Virus record (IMG/VR): IMGVR_UViG_3300005577_000040 | Span: 1-57,347 of that record | DNA length: 57,347 nucleotides | Reading direction: 5' to 3' (one strand) | DNA from: a virus | Part shown: positions 31,204 through 39,204 of the stretch, in pieces | Numbering within the stretch: position 1 is the stretch's first letter | How the letters are laid out: every line of letters starts with the position of its first letter | Program-made: the position numbers and the translations under genes | Notes under the pieces: model-generated | Database searches by the model: none | Seen by the model: the letters and a program-made list of their open reading frames with translations, nothing else | Told to the model about the DNA's origin: nothing

Positions 31204-31279
31204 GCGCTGTTAGTTTAATGGATAGAACAGGGGATTTCTAATCCCTCGGCGGCGGGTTCGACTCCCCCACGGCGTACCA
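31204..31279 (+). tRNA. tRNA-Arg (UCU)
   Basis: The only plus-strand tRNA and the only one outside the cluster. Acceptor GCGCTGT/ACGGCGT with two wobbles, A73 and CCA. Anticodon arm GGGGA-TTTCTAA-TCCCT gives UCU, reading AGA. It lies near the right end of the RepL island. Confidence 0.9.
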
Positions 31280-31302
31280 ATTTAATACAACGAGGATTTA
31301 TT

Positions 31303-31503
31303 ATGAGTAAAACAATTAAAGTGAGCCTTACTACAGTTTATGATAAAAATGGCAAACCTTCTCTAAAAGAGGGTAGAACTGTGATTCAAAAGGTAGAACA
31401 TCATTACATATCCGGTAAGGTTTGTACAAATACTGGTGATATCTGGAGCCATGTACCTAATCCCAATCAAAAAGAATCAAATTATATTGCTATTCGAGAT
31501 TAA
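31303..31503 (+). CDS. Hypothetical protein
   Basis: 66 residues, beta-rich. GAGG upstream. Followed directly by a terminator, so it is the last gene of its transcript. Confidence 0.55.
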   Translation: MSKTIKVSLTTVYDKNGKPSLKEGRTVIQKVEHHYISGKVCTNTGDIWSHVPNPNQKESNYIAIRD

Positions 31504-31510
31504 CCAAAAG

Positions 31511-31535
31511 CCCGCCTTAGAGCGGGTTTTATTTT
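31511..31535 (+). terminator. Rho-independent terminator
   Basis: CCCGC-CTTAGA-GCGGG followed by TTTTATTTT. Ends the island operon. Confidence 0.88.
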
Positions 31536-31589
31536 ACCTTAAGTTTAGTAAACGTTATAGATAGTTTATTTATTATAAGATAATGTTAC

Positions 31590-31617
31590 TTGTAAGTTAT
31601 TGATTTAAGTATATAAT
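31590..31617 (+). promoter_or_regulatory. Sigma70-type promoter
   Basis: TTGTAA, 16-bp spacer, TATAAT, 29 bp before the next ATG. It starts a new operon after the terminator. Confidence 0.72.
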
Positions 31618-31646
31618 TAGATAAACAAACACAAAGGTATTAAAGA

Positions 31647-32084
31647 ATGTCGGTCTCAAAAATATTAAGAGTAGTTGATATTAATGGCCAAGGAATGCAC
31701 AGAGCTGGTGGCACATCTTTGGCTGAGAGAGTAATGTATAACTCTTGGATATCAGTAGATAACTCCAAACATCCTTTACCTTTTGATGATAAGAGTCTCT
31801 GGGAATGGTGGGTAGACACAGAAAGTATGGAAGATTGTTTATTTGCTTTCTCTGACAGAGATCAATATCTAAGATGGGTATATGATCCGCAATGGAGAAA
31901 AGAATTTGAAAATCTTGGGGCTAAACTTTTGGTTATTAGTATAGACGAAAGCGATCATTGCAAAGGTGAGAGACAAGCTATATACAAAAGAGCTGAAGTT
32001 ATTGCAGTTAAAGAATTTTCTCCGTATGCTTTTGATGATCCTATTTTAGAAAAAGAAATCAACGATTATTTACAAAGTATTTGA
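31647..32084 (+). CDS. Hypothetical protein
   Basis: 145 residues, alpha/beta, with GQGMHRAGGTSLAERVMYNS near the N-terminus and a C-terminal segment VIAVKEFSPYAFDDP. No family recognised. Confidence 0.6.
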   Translation: MSVSKILRVVDINGQGMHRAGGTSLAERVMYNSWISVDNSKHPLPFDDKSLWEWWVDTESMEDCLFAFSDRDQYLRWVYDPQWRKEFENLGAKLLVISIDESDHCKGERQAIYKRAEVIAVKEFSPYAFDDPILEKEINDYLQSI

Positions 32085-32093
32085 GGATTTATT

Positions 32094-32249
32094 ATGATTA
32101 TATTATATGCTTTAACTGCTATTTTTCTTTTGTTGGTCGCTTGTACAACAGCACATAATTTCTCAAGTAGAATTGTGCTCATGCTACCCGCTTTAATGTT
32201 AGGTTTTATCTACGTTAACCTAGTTTATGAAGGGATGAACAAAATATGA
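32094..32249 (+). CDS. Small membrane protein
   Basis: 51 residues with two hydrophobic segments. A VACTT sequence could be a lipobox. Its stop overlaps the next ATG (ATGA). Confidence 0.55.
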   Translation: MIILYALTAIFLLLVACTTAHNFSSRIVLMLPALMLGFIYVNLVYEGMNKI

Positions 32250-32683
32250 AAATTTTAATTGTCTTTATTTTATTGCTGTTTTCTTCTTGTATGAAAGCTG
32301 ATGAGCTTTTGTTGGGACAAGAGACATACCATTTTCAAAAGTATATGTGTGCTGGCTGCAAACCATATAGAGAAGATAACCCATTAATTGGATATAGCAC
32401 AGAAAATTATGCGTTTATTGCTATGAAAAATAGCTATGACAATGATAGTATTGTGATTGTAAGAAAATTTAGCTGGAATTATACAGGCAGAATAAGACCA
32501 TTTATTGCGGCAGGTTTTGGTACAGGCTATGCGCAATATGCGCCAGCTACTAGTATCGGGAATGTGACAGCTCTAGGGTATATGGGTTTTGACTGGCATC
32601 CTGATAGAGATAAATGGGGTTATGTTATAACCGTGGTTCCAAGAAAGTTTGTAGGAATAGGCCTAAGATTTACAATCAATTGA
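32246..32683 (+). CDS. Putative outer-membrane beta-barrel lipoprotein
   Basis: 145 residues. Signal with FSSC lipobox-like end near residue 15. The mature part alternates short polar and hydrophobic strands (RPFIAAGFGTGYAQYAPA, GNVTALGYMGFDWHPD, YVITVVPRKFVGIGLRFTIN) and ends with an aromatic-rich strand, as small eight-strand barrels do. It resembles phage barrel proteins that may alter the host surface. The call is by pattern only. Confidence 0.5.
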   Translation: MKILIVFILLLFSSCMKADELLLGQETYHFQKYMCAGCKPYREDNPLIGYSTENYAFIAMKNSYDNDSIVIVRKFSWNYTGRIRPFIAAGFGTGYAQYAPATSIGNVTALGYMGFDWHPDRDKWGYVITVVPRKFVGIGLRFTIN

Positions 32684-32694
32684 GGGGTTAACCA

Positions 32695-32901
32695 ATGATT
32701 GATATGAAAAATACATACTCCTTTATTATCTGGCTATGTGGAGTTATCGGTAAATTTGTCTGTGATGTTGGCGAATATATTTTGGTGAAAGTTGTTCCTG
32801 TAGTTTTTGTGTTGGCAATAAAGTTAATACTATTTATTGTGATGGTTTTCTTTTGTTCGTTATTTCTTATTAAACTATTTGATGTCAGTGAAAAACCTTA
32901 G
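32695..32901 (+). CDS. Small membrane protein
   Basis: 68 residues with a long hydrophobic central and C-terminal part, likely two membrane segments. GAGGGG upstream. Confidence 0.55.
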   Translation: MIDMKNTYSFIIWLCGVIGKFVCDVGEYILVKVVPVVFVLAIKLILFIVMVFFCSLFLIKLFDVSEKP

Positions 32902-32910
32902 GAGGTTATC

Positions 32911-33261
32911 GTGGATTTAGATACACTTATTAAATTAAAAGAAGTTTTATTGACACTTAAAGCAGGTCAAATTGGAGATAAATTTTTAGGTATTTGTGGC
33001 AATATCCCTAGTAATATTAAGGCTGAGTCATTAAAATATTTTTATTCTACTTGGGATAAATGGCCAGAATACTCTGGGTATATGGGATACCCTATAAAGC
33101 ATAGAGAACATTTACCTGTTAGTGCTTTCTTCTATGTTGAGGACTGTTGGGAAGGGGAGTATGGAGAAGCTAGATATCGTTTAGTTGATTGGTTACTTGA
33201 GCAAATAGAGAAGGATTTACAAATCCCATCTAAAGATGCCTCTGAAGCTTTAATAGATTAA
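32911..33261 (+). CDS. Hypothetical protein
   Basis: 116 residues, GTG start after AGGAGG. Soluble, aromatic-rich middle (YSTWDKWPEYSGYMGYP). Typical of phage unknowns; no domain recognised. Confidence 0.6.
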   Translation: MDLDTLIKLKEVLLTLKAGQIGDKFLGICGNIPSNIKAESLKYFYSTWDKWPEYSGYMGYPIKHREHLPVSAFFYVEDCWEGEYGEARYRLVDWLLEQIEKDLQIPSKDASEALID

Positions 33262-33342
33262 GGTATTACCAAAGCTTAGACTAAACGTAAAATCGCCACA
33301 AAGCTTTCCTATGAGCTTTAAACACTATTATAAGGAGTACAC

Positions 33343-33543
33343 ATGCAATCGCCTTTATCAGTATTTGCTTTATTTATTAAGCTTGTTATCACTTTCTTAT
33401 TTTTTATGGCTATTGGTTATTTACTAACAGGCACCATAGAACCAAAAGATTGGAACACCATAATGAATGTTGATATAACAATTTTATATTGTTTGTGTAC
33501 TGTTTATATAATATTTTCACATAAGGAAACAAAACCTAAATAG
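33343..33543 (+). CDS. Small membrane protein
   Basis: 66 residues, two membrane segments (about 5-28 and 42-58). AGGAG upstream. Unknown. Confidence 0.55.
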   Translation: MQSPLSVFALFIKLVITFLFFMAIGYLLTGTIEPKDWNTIMNVDITILYCLCTVYIIFSHKETKPK

Positions 33544-33556
33544 TATGTGCTATACT

Positions 33557-33946
33557 GAATATAGATTAGTCACTTAATGACTAGACTGGTTTATAAACAG
33601 TCTCGGATAGGAGTTTTCTGGGTAAACCTCTTTTGTACTATCTTAAAGTTCATAAAAGGCTCGAACAAACTTGGGGAAGTGGGACAAATGTCTCAGAGGT
33701 GACAAGGCTATGATGCTGACTAAAGCAGAAGCACCTCTCGGAATACAGGATTAGTATTGCTTGTATTCTATTCCGCACTTGAGATACAGTGTGCTACATG
33801 CAATGTAGGGAATTATACGGCTCCATTAGTATAGATTCTGAGAATTCTTCAATGGTTCCTCTAAGGCTAGTTTAATCTGGTATGAGGGGCTATAGCGGAA
33901 GTCTATTCAGAATTTACTCACCATTAGTATAGACTATAATTAATCC
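33557..33946 (+). ncRNA. Structured RNA, copy 2 of a two-copy family
   Basis: Gene-free and rich in perfect helices: TAGTCA/TGACTA, AGACTG/CAGTCT, GATAG/CTATC, GGGAC-AAAT-GTCTC, AGAGGTG/CACCTCT enclosing TGCT-GACTAA-AGCA then GAAG, GAATACA/TGTATTC, GCACT/AGTGTGC, CTACAT-GCA-ATGTAG, GGCTCCA, and a 3' hairpin closed by ATTCTGA/TCAGAAT. Order, loops and linkers match copy 1 at 11774-12176 while stem bases differ and stay paired. An extended -10 (TGCTATACT, 33548-33556) precedes it. It ends about 15 nt before the GTG of an HNH gene. Confidence 0.75.
33823..33933. repeat. Direct repeat flanking the 3' domain of RNA copy 2
   Basis: CCATTAGTATAGA occurs at 33823-33835 and 33921-33933. It has the same position relative to the RNA fold as the different repeat of copy 1. 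Confidence 0.85.
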
Positions 33947-33960
33947 AGTCGGAGGTAAGA

Positions 33961-34518
33961 GTGGCTACGTTAACCCTAAGTCAATTCAGTGATAAGTTAT
34001 TCTCTGGATTCTATGGCAGACCCAAAGATCAATCTCTCATTCATCTAAGAAATAATTTCTTGGTTATGAAGGGTTCTGTTAATAAAAGTAAAGCTGAGTT
34101 AGTTAATAAATATATTGAGTCTTCAATAGAAAAGTCAGAGGATGTTTTGGAAACTAAACAACAAAGCGCCCTAGAAAGCTCAGAATCGGATTTTGATCTA
34201 CTGGTTGCTGGTAAGTTAAGCCAATTAAAATGCTCTGCTGAACGCCGTGGTAAAGAGTTTGATTTGACGTTTAATGTAGTTAAGCGTTTAATGAAGCGGA
34301 AGACTTGTTATTACACAGGGCTTAAATTCCAAGCCTCTCCAAATCTACATCTAACTATTGATCGTGTGGATTGCAATAAAGGTTATGTTATTGGGAATGT
34401 TGTAGCCTGTAGTAATTGGGCTAACCAAATGAAGAATCAATTAATCGAGCAAGAGGGTAGTCCTTTATTAGGTAATCCTAGACTGCTTAAAAGATTTCTT
34501 AATAAATTAGGAGAATAA
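33961..34518 (+). CDS. HNH endonuclease
   Basis: 185 residues, GTG start 5 nt after GGAGG. The last 80 residues hold the nuclease: CYYTGLKF, then HLTIDRVDCNKGYVIGNVV and CSNWANQMKNQL, a clear HNH pattern. The N-terminal 85 residues may recognise DNA. Free-standing HNH enzymes in phages are often homing nucleases. It does not interrupt a recognisable gene, but it sits directly behind structured RNA copy 2. Confidence 0.82.
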   Translation: MATLTLSQFSDKLFSGFYGRPKDQSLIHLRNNFLVMKGSVNKSKAELVNKYIESSIEKSEDVLETKQQSALESSESDFDLLVAGKLSQLKCSAERRGKEFDLTFNVVKRLMKRKTCYYTGLKFQASPNLHLTIDRVDCNKGYVIGNVVACSNWANQMKNQLIEQEGSPLLGNPRLLKRFLNKLGE

Positions 34519-34519
34519 T

Positions 34520-34627
34520 ATGGACGATTGGTATGAAGATGCGTTAGACAATGAATGGGACTTAGAAGATCTCCTTCCAGAAGATGATCTTTTAGACAAT
34601 GATTTCGATGAAGGGGAATACTTGTGA
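34520..34627 (+). CDS. 35-residue hyper-acidic protein
   Basis: MDDWYEDALDNEWDLEDLLP then further Asp/Glu. About 17 of 35 residues are acidic and none is Lys or Arg. Strong TTAGGAG ribosome site, and GTGA overlap with the next gene. Such charge suits a DNA mimic or a small inhibitor, but this is inference. Confidence 0.6.
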   Translation: MDDWYEDALDNEWDLEDLLPEDDLLDNDFDEGEYL

Positions 34628-34965
34628 GATGTCTAATTTTTATTATAACCTTGTTGCTGTTTTCTTGTTCAGAAAAAGAAGAACCATTTTTAGTATGGTC
34701 TAAAGTAAAGATGTATGAAGTAGTGGAGATAAATGAGAGTAAGCATGTTTATGGACTTGTTCTGAAAGATTTTCAAACAGGCGAGTATTGGCAGGGATAC
34801 TCCATTGGAAAGTCCTGTCGTCCTCCAATGGGTGTTAGATTAGAATTCATTGAGAGGCGCTATAAAACAACCACAGAAGATTGGAGAATACTTGTGGGTG
34901 TTGAGGAAATGTGTGAGAGGCTATCACATGGTAAATATAAGCTTGATTGGCAAATGGTGTATTAG
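34624..34965 (+). CDS. Lipoprotein
   Basis: 113 residues, GTG start overlapping the acidic gene. Signal with lipobox LFSC near 12-15. Mature part resembles the lipoprotein at 16956 in having ...YWQGYS... and an R-L-E-F strand. Envelope protein of unknown role. Confidence 0.7.
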   Translation: MRCLIFIITLLLFSCSEKEEPFLVWSKVKMYEVVEINESKHVYGLVLKDFQTGEYWQGYSIGKSCRPPMGVRLEFIERRYKTTTEDWRILVGVEEMCERLSHGKYKLDWQMVY

Positions 34966-35174
34966 TGAATACAGTGATTATTAATGGTGTGACTTACATA
35001 CCAAAAGTAGATAAAGATGTTTTTAGGAGAAATCTTGTCGATCTCCTAAACCGCCTAACCTACTACGCTAATGTTCCTTCAGATAATGAGAGAACAAAAG
35101 GCATGGCGGATGCCTACTACACTGCTGCAAAAGCGCTAGAGAGTATTCTAGATAATTATGTGGAGATAAAATGA
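34965..35174 (+). CDS. Hypothetical protein
   Basis: 69 residues, GTG start overlapping the previous stop (TAGTG). N-terminal strand pair NTVIINGVTYIPK and a helical rest. Unknown. Confidence 0.55.
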   Translation: MNTVIINGVTYIPKVDKDVFRRNLVDLLNRLTYYANVPSDNERTKGMADAYYTAAKALESILDNYVEIK

Positions 35175-35536
35175 AAAGAAAAATTATCGACTGGCTTAGA
35201 GATAAATTAGGGATCACTCGCCTAGAAGAAAAGCATGAAGACCTAAAGAATGCCAACAATTTTCTCAGACGTGTGGTAGAAAAGAAGTTTGATGATTTAG
35301 ACGAACTTACTCGAATAGATGCAGATATAAGTAATCGTGGTCAATGTACTGTAATTCTTACAGGTGTGTACAGGGGCAAGGCATATGTTCAGTATTACGA
35401 TATTCCAACACAAGAATTCGTACATCTTGTTGAGGAAATGCGACAAAGAAGAAAATACAATTTAATCAGAAATATAGATCATCTGCCATCCTTTAGAGGT
35501 GCATTTGATTTAAACCTAAAAGGAGCAAAATTATGA
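35171..35536 (+). CDS. Hypothetical protein
   Basis: 121 residues with a basic coiled first third and a mixed C-terminus. Overlaps both neighbours by four bases. Unknown. Confidence 0.6.
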   Translation: MKRKIIDWLRDKLGITRLEEKHEDLKNANNFLRRVVEKKFDDLDELTRIDADISNRGQCTVILTGVYRGKAYVQYYDIPTQEFVHLVEEMRQRRKYNLIRNIDHLPSFRGAFDLNLKGAKL

Positions 35537-35841
35537 TTGATATTACTAGCGTTGATTTAAAAGAGTTTGTGAAAAAAGTTTATGATTTATCTAAACCTCA
35601 AGGTTTAGGGTTCTTGCATTATGAGTCTGGTGGATTGTCTGATGAAGAAGCCCAGTTTATTGTGGATAACTGCTACAATCCCACAAGATTTGCTGTTGCT
35701 ATGGATTATGTGAAAGGTCGTGCATGTAAAATGACTGTTCATAAAAATGGCGACAAACTTGAGATCAAGGATAGTTGGTATGATCACTCTGAGAATCAAT
35801 TAAAAGAATTGCTCTCTCATTTTGGTTTAGAGGTGGCTTAA
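35533..35841 (+). CDS. Conserved phage protein of unknown function
   Basis: 102 residues. VDLKEFVKKVYDLSKPQGLG and FAVAMDYVKGRACKMTVHK belong to a small phage family I recognise by pattern only. Next to the DNA ligase gene. Confidence 0.65.
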   Translation: MIDITSVDLKEFVKKVYDLSKPQGLGFLHYESGGLSDEEAQFIVDNCYNPTRFAVAMDYVKGRACKMTVHKNGDKLEIKDSWYDHSENQLKELLSHFGLEVA

Positions 35842-36728
35842 TGGAATTATTAAGACCACAATTAGCAGCCTCAGATGTGCCAGACATTTATACAGAAGTT
35901 AGTTGGCCTAAGATTATCCAGCCTAAATTGGATGGTATCTGTTGCTTGGCAGTGAATGGACAGGCGTACAGTCGGACAATGAAACTGATTCCTAATCAAT
36001 ATGTACAGAAGGTGTTCAAGGAATTAAACCTTCATGGTACACATGGGGAATTGATGGTACATGGTGACTTCAATGATGTACAGTCTGCGATTATGCGTGA
36101 AGAGGGAGAACCAGACTTCTACTACGTAATTTATGATAAATGGAATAGTGAAGATCATTATGGATTCAGAAAGGCCCACCTAGAACAATTTTATGTGGAA
36201 AATATCTGGGAGAAAGGGGGATATGAAAAACATATTCATTTAATAAAATCCTTCTACGTAACCAATCCAACAGAGTGTGAGGATAAACTTGAGCAATATA
36301 TCAATTTAGGTTATGAGGGCGGAATATTACGTTGTCCTCATAGTCTTTATAAACAAGGTAGACACACCCTTAAGTCTCAGGGACTTTTAAAGCTCAAAAA
36401 GTTCTATGATGATGAAGCAATCATTATTGGTTATGAAGAAAAGATGACCAATGAGAATGAAAAGGTTAAAGATGAGCGTGGCTATTCTAAACGTTCAAGT
36501 CATAAAGAGAATATGGTCCCTGCTGGCGTACTTGGAGCATTAATCGTTAAGTGGAAAGATGTTGAGTTTAAAATTGGTAGTGGGTACAACGATGAGCAGC
36601 GTAAAACTCTTTGGGATACCAGAGATGCGCTAATTGGACTCCCTGTCACATTCAAGTATCAAGAATTGTCTAAATATAAAGTACCAAGATTTCCTGTATT
36701 TAAGGGAATTCGATTAGAGTATGTATAG
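35841..36728 (+). CDS. ATP-dependent DNA ligase
   Basis: Joins nicks in phage DNA. 295 residues, the short T7-like class. Motif I is QPKLDGIC with the adenylated Lys near 29, motif III-like HGELMVHGDFNDVQSA near 72-87, motif IV YEGGIL near 157, and motif V LLKLKKF near 178. The last 90 residues form the OB domain. It forms part of the replication gene set. Confidence 0.9.
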   Translation: MELLRPQLAASDVPDIYTEVSWPKIIQPKLDGICCLAVNGQAYSRTMKLIPNQYVQKVFKELNLHGTHGELMVHGDFNDVQSAIMREEGEPDFYYVIYDKWNSEDHYGFRKAHLEQFYVENIWEKGGYEKHIHLIKSFYVTNPTECEDKLEQYINLGYEGGILRCPHSLYKQGRHTLKSQGLLKLKKFYDDEAIIIGYEEKMTNENEKVKDERGYSKRSSHKENMVPAGVLGALIVKWKDVEFKIGSGYNDEQRKTLWDTRDALIGLPVTFKYQELSKYKVPRFPVFKGIRLEYV

Positions 36729-36785
36729 CTATTTATAATTTAAGCAAGTAGTATTACCCTCCCCAAGAAAAACTGAGGAGGGATT

Positions 36786-37022
36786 ATGCAATTAGATGAG
36801 AAAATAGTCAAAATTGATAATGGAGACCTCTATCAAATTAGTAATTTGTCTCCCTTAGAGATAGAAATAATTTGTAAAAGGTATTGTTTACTCGAAAGAC
36901 AAGTCAATAGTTTGATAGCTACAAATAAGAATCTAGTAGATGCCTGTCTTTTGTATAAAGAGTCTATTGACAAGCTTATTCAAGAGAGCGACAACTTTAA
37001 GAAGTCTATTAAATATAATTAA
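36786..37022 (+). CDS. Hypothetical protein
   Basis: 78 residues, coiled-coil-like C-terminal half. GAGGG upstream. Followed by a terminator. Confidence 0.55.
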   Translation: MQLDEKIVKIDNGDLYQISNLSPLEIEIICKRYCLLERQVNSLIATNKNLVDACLLYKESIDKLIQESDNFKKSIKYN

Positions 37023-37030
37023 ACCCTTAT

Positions 37031-37066
37031 AGCCCTGCTTACAGAAATGTAATGTGGGGCTTTTTA
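37031..37066 (+). terminator. Rho-independent terminator
   Basis: AGCCC...GGGCT stem with an inner ACA/TGT pair, followed by TTTTTATTG. Confidence 0.75.
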
Positions 37067-37181
37067 TTGCCTAAAATTTCACTTAAATCAGCAAAAGTTT
37101 AGGTAATTTACTTACATATATCTAATTAGTATTAAACGGATGTCAAGCTAGTTTTATATATTATTTAAATCAGTAAAAATA

Positions 37182-37211
37182 AATTTGACTTACTTTTAGT
37201 TATTAGTTAAT
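37182..37211 (+). promoter_or_regulatory. Possible promoter upstream of the DUF932 gene
   Basis: TTGACT with 17-bp spacer and TAATCT. The -10 is weak, so an activator may help. It follows the terminator at 37031-37066, so some promoter is expected here. Confidence 0.4.
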
Positions 37212-37242
37212 CTGGCATCTCTAAATTAGTGACGAAGGAGTT

Positions 37243-38208
37243 ATGAATATGAATCAGATTGTTAATCTCGTGCCAAAGAAGAGTGAACAGTTTGTACCTT
37301 GGGAAGGACTAGGTACTAAAATAAATGTAAAGGATTCATTGAAGACGACCATGAAAAACGCTGGCTTAGACTGGCAAGCGAAGCGTACCCCTAACTTATA
37401 CGCTGTATCCGCAGATACCATCATAAAAGGTAGTAAATCTGTAATATATCGTTCAGATAATAATCTAGAGTTAGGCGTTGTTACTGATAAGTACAAAATT
37501 GCACAGCCAGAGGATATTGTTAAGCTCTATAAAGATTTGATCGATCTTAAAGGTTGGAAATTGGATGTACTTGGCACCCTAGATGGGGGAAAGCGTATCT
37601 GGGCTTTGGCCAAAACAGACTCGTCTTTCTTTGCTGGAAATGATGAAGAGGATATTGTTGACATTCACTTGTTACTAACTACCACATTTGATGGGAATAG
37701 TAGCACTCAAGGTAAGTTTATTGGTTTGAGAAATATTTGTGGACAAAGCTTAAGTCTTGCAGTGGGTGAAAACTCTGGACTAACAAAAATACGATTAAAT
37801 CATAAGGCTGAATTTAATCCCAAGTTTATGACACAAAAATTGAATGTGTTGCCGAAAGCTTCAGAGGTATTTGAGGGACAAGTGGCAACGTTATGTAATA
37901 AACCTATCAATGATGCACAAGCGGCGAGATTTTTGATAGATATGCTGGAAGGTGAAGGTGCAGACCCTGATGATTTATCAGTAAGACAGAGAAATCTTGT
38001 ACTGAAAGTGCTCGAATTATATCAGGGCAAGGGTATTGGTAGCAAGTTTAAGTCCTCAAGAGGCACAGCTTGGGGTTTACTCAACGCACTGACACAACAT
38101 GTAGATTATGATGTTGGACTTAACACCAATAACATTATTCGCTCAGCTTGGTTTGGTTTAGGGGAAACCCTCAAAATCAAGGCAATGACCAAACTACTTA
38201 AAATTTAA
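37243..38208 (+). CDS. DUF932 family protein
   Basis: 321 residues. The whole length matches the DUF932/phage-plasmid-like pattern: WEGLGTKI near 20, LGVVTDKYKIAQPED near 76, FKPxx-equivalent GKRIWALAKT, LLLTTTFDGNSSTQG near 145 and a C-terminal AWGLLNALTQHVDY. The family is common on plasmids and phages and has no settled function. AAGGAG upstream. Confidence 0.85.
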   Translation: MNMNQIVNLVPKKSEQFVPWEGLGTKINVKDSLKTTMKNAGLDWQAKRTPNLYAVSADTIIKGSKSVIYRSDNNLELGVVTDKYKIAQPEDIVKLYKDLIDLKGWKLDVLGTLDGGKRIWALAKTDSSFFAGNDEEDIVDIHLLLTTTFDGNSSTQGKFIGLRNICGQSLSLAVGENSGLTKIRLNHKAEFNPKFMTQKLNVLPKASEVFEGQVATLCNKPINDAQAARFLIDMLEGEGADPDDLSVRQRNLVLKVLELYQGKGIGSKFKSSRGTAWGLLNALTQHVDYDVGLNTNNIIRSAWFGLGETLKIKAMTKLLKI

Positions 38209-38241
38209 TTATATCATTTAATGCTAATTGGAGGACTTATT

Positions 38242-38535
38242 ATGTCTAATTTACTTTGCACAGCTTGCAATCAACGTAAGAAAGAAGAGAATTTCAGTCA
38301 ACAATCTATTTTGAATAATACCCCAGTATGTGCAGGATGCGATGTAAAGATGCTAATGAGGAGAATAGAAATCTCTAAGGATACTATTATGGCGGCTAAG
38401 AAGCAACAACAAGCTGTTGTTGAAGTGGCTAAGACCCTTGATAGTCCTCCTAAAAAGCCTATTAAAACAACTTCCCTCGCTTTGCTGAAGGGGATATTGC
38501 AGGGAGGTGAAGGGGCTTTAATGAATGCTTCTTGA
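38242..38535 (+). CDS. Small zinc-finger protein
   Basis: 97 residues; ATG at 38242 after GGAGG. CTAC near 6-9 and CAGC near 30-33 form one zinc site. The rest is helical and Lys-rich. Confidence 0.6.
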   Translation: MSNLLCTACNQRKKEENFSQQSILNNTPVCAGCDVKMLMRRIEISKDTIMAAKKQQQAVVEVAKTLDSPPKKPIKTTSLALLKGILQGGEGALMNAS

Positions 38536-38560
38536 CAGTATGTAATTTTTTTACTAATCT

Positions 38561-38590
38561 AAATAAGCGGCAATTAAGCCGCTTATTTTA
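38561..38590 (+). terminator. Rho-independent terminator
   Basis: AAATAAGCGGC-AATTAA-GCCGCTTATTT, an 11-bp perfect stem, followed by TATT. Confidence 0.85.
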
Positions 38591-38607
38591 TTCAGGGGAT
38601 TTATATT

Positions 38608-38811
38608 ATGATAAGAATATTTTTAGGAATTTATTGGAAATGGAGATTGAGTAAAAATTATAAGCAATTGGAAATACTGAAAAAGCTAAGAAGTGATTGT
38701 TCCCCTTATCCCCATTTGATGGAAGAAGTAGAAGAATTGATCTTTGAATGCAAAAAACTTGTACTTATCGCGGAAAGAGAGTCTCTTAAATATAGAGGGT
38801 CTGTTATATAA
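38608..38811 (+). CDS. Small hypothetical protein
   Basis: 67 residues, helical and basic. Ribosome site AGGGG. Unknown. Confidence 0.5.
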   Translation: MIRIFLGIYWKWRLSKNYKQLEILKKLRSDCSPYPHLMEEVEELIFECKKLVLIAERESLKYRGSVI

Positions 38812-38892
38812 TTATTTAATCTAAGATATTAGTTGAATTTCTTTATCAGATTCATTACAATTACTTAACTTAAACAGTCAGAGGTTTACAAA

Positions 38893-39204
38893 ATGAATGC
38901 TTATAAAATGTCAATATCAGAACGTAGAGCACTTCTGGATTCCAGTCTAAAACGTGGGCGTATTGCCAGTATTGCATGGAAAAAAGCTTCTGGTGAGGCT
39001 ACTAAACGTAATTTTACGGAAAAATGTCTTGATGGATTTAGAGATGGTATAGAAAATGCAAAACCTAATCCAGTCAAAGACAAGCCTGAACTCTATACCG
39101 CTTGGGATTTATCTAAAAGAGATTGGTCAAATGTAAATCTGAACAACTTGATAAGTGTAGCTCTTGATGGAGAGACATGGGAATTTGGGGTAGAAGATGT
39201 CTGA
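38893..39204 (+). CDS. Hypothetical protein
   Basis: 103 residues, basic N-terminal two thirds, acidic end. Overlaps the next start. Unknown. Confidence 0.6.
   Translation: MNAYKMSISERRALLDSSLKRGRIASIAWKKASGEATKRNFTEKCLDGFRDGIENAKPNPVKDKPELYTAWDLSKRDWSNVNLNNLISVALDGETWEFGVEDV

Noticed and set aside
33557-33946. Group I or group II intron interrupting a gene
   Set aside because: No P7-type GACTA core conserved between the two copies, no domain V, and the flanking genes are not halves of one protein.
33557-33946. HEARO/omega-type RNA guiding the HNH nuclease
   Set aside because: The nuclease is far too short and lacks RuvC motifs; the second RNA copy has no nuclease beside it.
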